Assembly: GCF_000275825.1 (NCBI RefSeq)
Contig: NZ_JH719942.1
Span: 2,665,694-2,706,089, forward strand
Direction: 5' to 3'
Source of the DNA: Saprospira grandis DSM 2844
GTDB lineage: Bacteria > Bacteroidota > Bacteroidia > Chitinophagales > Saprospiraceae
DNA: 40,396 nt
Shown: positions 38,464 to 40,396 of the stretch, piece by piece
Layout: every line of letters starts with the position of its first letter
How positions within the stretch are numbered: the first letter of the stretch is position 1
Translations under genes and position numbers: made by a program
Notes under the pieces: generated by a model
The model's input: only the letters and a program-made list of their open reading frames with translations
What the model was told of the DNA's origin: nothing
Databases searched by the model: none

Positions 38464-38618
38464 TTTTTTTTGGGGCTGCCCCAGCCTTTGGCTGGGTCGG
38501 GCCATTGCGCAGCTCGCAGGTCTGCTCGGCCCTGCGCGGGCTGCGCCCGCTGGGTCTGCCGCCTGCGGCGGCCCTGCTACAGCCCCTCAGCCTGCGGCGG
38601 CTTTGCCGCCTGCAAAAC
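38464..38618 (-). repeat. Modular boundary repeat, copy M (alpha subtype)
   Basis: Read on the minus strand. Outer arm GCAGGCGGC-AAA-GCCGCC is at about 38599-38614. The left block GGCTGAGGGGCTGTAGC starts at 38592. Hairpin 1 is GCCGCC-GCA-GGCGGC. Hairpin 2 is GCGGGC-GCA-GCCCGC. The central block is at 38512-38532. The right block is GGCCCGACCC, hairpin AGCC-AAA-GGCT, then GGGGCAGCCCC and eight A. It starts immediately after the DUF423 stop codon and could supply its transcript with T8 plus a following GC hairpin. Confidence 0.88.
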
Positions 38619-38654
38619 CGTTTAGAAGTGGTATTGCTTATCAATGAGATATAA

Positions 38655-38704
38655 ATGAGGGTTGAAACCCTCATGAATTTAAACTTAGGTTGAAACCTAC
38701 AGCC
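38655..38704 (+). repeat. Two short palindromes of the GGTT-GA-AACC family
   Basis: 38655-38674 reads ATGAGGGTT-GA-AACCCTCAT, a perfect inverted repeat around GA. 38684-38704 contains TAGGTT-GA-AACCTA followed by CAGCC, matching the right half of the palindrome at 22210. A further pair of arms ATGAGG and CCTCAT frames 38737-38784. The rest of the gap up to 38885 shows nothing else. Confidence 0.7.
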
Positions 38705-38885
38705 AGATGTGGTATTGCTTCGCAATCTTATATAAATGAGGTTACTGCAGCCTAAAGGCCGCAGCCAATCTTGCTGGTCCTCATTTTTCTTGCCGCAGGA
38801 GCTTAAAAGCGCCTGCTTCTGATGTTATGGAGGACAACTGTTTTTAAGTCCAGCGGCTTTTGGAATGCAGGAATGGCCGAAGGTC

Positions 38886-38924
38886 CAAAAAGAACAAAGC
38901 CCCAAACTCTCGTTTGGGGCTTTG
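38886..38924 (-). terminator. Intrinsic terminator of the minus-strand unknown operon
   Basis: CAAAGCCCCAAAC at 38895-38907 pairs perfectly with 38912-38924 over a 4-nt loop. On the minus strand TTCTTTTTGG follows. It begins 4 nt after the stop codon at 38928. Confidence 0.92.
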
Positions 38925-38927
38925 AGA

Positions 38928-39923
38928 CTATCTAAGTTTTTTGCTAATAATTACATTGGTAGAGCTAAGAATTTGAGGCATAAGTAGTATAGGGCTATCC
39001 TTATCAAGTATTTTTGATGAGAATGAGAGACTGACAATTTCATCTCCAGCATCATTTAGGCCCTTATAAACTGATTGAAGGTCAATTTGAAAATGAGCTA
39101 TACTTTGCTTTTGTTGGCTCGGCTCTATTTGGCCCCTTAGCTCATCCATTTCTCCCTCTGAGGCCTCTCGAATTAGATATTCTTCTTTTTTTTGCTTGAT
39201 GACAAAATCCGTCTTCTTCTTGCCTTCAATGCCTTTTATCACATTATCCGTGGCAACTTCTTCATTTGTGGGATCTCGTTCAATGGCTTCTTTAATTTTA
39301 ACCACTGTAGCTTGTTCTTTGTACTTTTGCTTTTCTGTGGAAAAAACCTGGGCCAATGGCTCATTGATTATGATGGTAAAAGAACTGCTTTCGGTAATTA
39401 TATTTCCCTTTTCTTCTACAGAAAAGGTTGTGGGTGTACTAGATGGCAACTCATACTGCTTACTACTGGCTTTGTCGCCAGCTTTTGTGAGCATCATGCT
39501 TAGTTTGGCGGCTTTAAAATAAGGCTTTTGTTTAGCTGCTGGAATAAGAAGACTATCTATGCTGATAGAATAGATCTGGCCCTCAGCAGTAGCAAAATGA
39601 ATATGGAACTGTTGCTCTCTTTGAAAGAAACTCCTTTTTGGAGGAAGTGTAGCTTGTTTAAAAGCATCTTTGTAGGAGTCTATGGCCAGGAAAGCGGTAT
39701 GCGCCCGACCACTTAGGTTGCGCCAATTCTTGGAGTTGTGTTTAACGGCTTCTTTATAGTATAGTGCCTCTATTTTTTTGTCATCAAACTGGCTTAATTC
39801 GGCTAAAAGGGCGGCCTGTAAGTCTGCTCTTTTGATCTCTTTAGCTAGTTTTTCTACGGCCTTGGCAAAGGCTAGGGGAACAGCACTTTCTAAGGGGCCA
39901 ACAATTTCGGCCAAAAAATACAA
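38928..39923 (-). CDS. Unrecognised protein, 331 residues, TTG start or frameshifted continuation
   Basis: I do not recognise a family. The protein is rich in Lys, Glu and Ser. It has a helical N-terminus (VPLAFAKAVEKLAKEIKRAD), a beta-rich middle (FHIHFATAEGQIYSISIDSL; ITESSSFTIIINEPLAQVFS), a charged helix (KKKTDFVIKQKKEEYLIREA) and a late IVSLSFSSKILDKDSPILLM. There is no ATG near the beginning: the first possible start is TTG at 39923, and the frame stays open upstream into the preceding gene. It may be a separate gene coupled to the upstream stop (39928-39930), or the second half of one gene split by a frameshift. A strong terminator follows. Confidence 0.7.
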   Translation of the reverse strand: MYFLAEIVGPLESAVPLAFAKAVEKLAKEIKRADLQAALLAELSQFDDKKIEALYYKEAVKHNSKNWRNLSGRAHTAFLAIDSYKDAFKQATLPPKRSFFQREQQFHIHFATAEGQIYSISIDSLLIPAAKQKPYFKAAKLSMMLTKAGDKASSKQYELPSSTPTTFSVEEKGNIITESSSFTIIINEPLAQVFSTEKQKYKEQATVVKIKEAIERDPTNEEVATDNVIKGIEGKKKTDFVIKQKKEEYLIREASEGEMDELRGQIEPSQQKQSIAHFQIDLQSVYKGLNDAGDEIVSLSFSSKILDKDSPILLMPQILSSTNVIISKKLR

Positions 39924-39927
39924 CTGC

Positions 39928-40396
39928 TTAAGGCAGAAGCAGACGATCCATTTCTTTGGGAATCTCTTTTGAAGCGATGAGCTTTTCTAAGGATTTTATC
40001 GCAGGATGAATCTGCTCTTTCCATGCTGTTAATCCGTAGCTAAATCCTAGGTGTTTAACTTTTAGGCCAAGACCATTGATTTCTTCTTGAAATTGATAGA
40101 AGGTAAATGCATACCCTAACTCTTTTTCTGCTGCTCTAAGCGAGTTATTTACTTTGACCTTAGCTAAACTTTGAGCAAAGCAATCCTCAATAGTATTGAG
40201 TTGAATGAGCCCTAGTTGAGCTCCCGATAGCTGTGCAATTAAACCCTCAATTAGTGCTTTAGCCATAGGACTTTGGCTAGCTTTAGCTAAGCTATTTAAG
40301 CTGTCTAAAAGCTCTGCCTTTTGCCAAATAAAATCGGCCAGCGACAAAGTACTATCAAATTCTAGTTTAACCTGGGCTAAATATTCCTCTTCTTCT
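39928..40396 (-). CDS. Unrecognised protein, 5' end outside window
   Basis: The frame is open to the window edge, with EEEEYLAQVKLEFDSTLSLA preceding a TTG that could be misread as a start, so the gene is partial at its N-terminus. The visible 155 or so residues are helical: ELLDSLNSLAKASQSPMAKA, ALIEGLIAQLSGAQLGLIQL, LGYAFTFYQFQEEINGLGLK, and WKEQIHPAIKSLEKLIASKE, ending MDRLLLP. No known motif is seen. It ends 4 nt before the next ORF and is surely co-transcribed with it. Confidence 0.7.
   Translation of the reverse strand, partial: EEEEYLAQVKLEFDSTLSLADFIWQKAELLDSLNSLAKASQSPMAKALIEGLIAQLSGAQLGLIQLNTIEDCFAQSLAKVKVNNSLRAAEKELGYAFTFYQFQEEINGLGLKVKHLGFSYGLTAWKEQIHPAIKSLEKLIASKEIPKEMDRLLLP

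Overview
The window looks like a chromosomal segment of a marine filamentous Bacteroidota of the Saprospira type. The evidence is indirect: several intact promoter-like sites match the Bacteroidota consensus (TTTG, about 19 bp, TAnnTTTG); ribosome binding sites are weak; and there is a GT2/methyltransferase/YfhO cluster, an M23-then-MerR pair, ribonuclease Y next to ZapA, and a secreted protein with lamin-tail, Ig-like and FlgD-like domains. Species assignment (Saprospira grandis-like) is inference from overall style and was not tested.

Layout. 1-1991: 3' part of 23S rRNA, 5S rRNA and a terminator. 2364-6558: polyprenol-phosphate-type glycosyltransferase, a decayed methyltransferase and a YfhO-family membrane protein. 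6958-8214 (minus): secreted MORN-repeat caspase-like protease. 8514-10742: copper-type P1B ATPase. 11119-15937: pheT, a small coiled-coil gene, zapA and rny. 16620-20099: 1159-residue secreted modular protein. 20485-21489 (minus): unknown. 21715-22060: 41-bp tandem hairpin array. 22710-24191: a lipoprotein and a small beta-barrel. 24552-27179 (minus): alaS. 27526-29096: M23 peptidase and MerR regulator. 29049-33569 (minus): M1 aminopeptidase, LRR lipoprotein and alpha/beta hydrolase. 33864-35011 (minus): two paralogous secreted Cys-rich small proteins. 35581-38463: tight five-gene operon (cytidine deaminase, tandem USP, unknown, Sua5/YciO, DUF423). 38928-40396 (minus): two unknown ORFs, the upstream one running off the window.

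The most striking feature lies between the genes. Thirteen copies of a modular GC-rich repeat of about 110-150 bp occupy 12 of roughly 16 operon boundaries and no intra-operon gap. Each copy alternates near-invariant blocks (central GGGCCGAGCAGACCTGCGAG or a variant) with hairpins whose stem sequences differ between copies but stay self-complementary. Three subtypes have matched left and right ends. All end in GGCCCC or GCAGCCCC, usually followed by an A-run. Several copies sit directly behind an intrinsic terminator, and where a promoter can be seen it lies between the A-run and the next gene. This behaves like a structured, possibly mobile, operon-boundary element, and is the best candidate for an undescribed system here.

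Other non-coding structure includes a family of short palindromes centred on GGTT-GA-AACC, two larger inverted-repeat (MITE-like) units, and a 30-bp perfect palindrome at the start of a TTG-initiated gene. The 23S rRNA carries an A2057-U2611 pair in place of the E. coli G-C.
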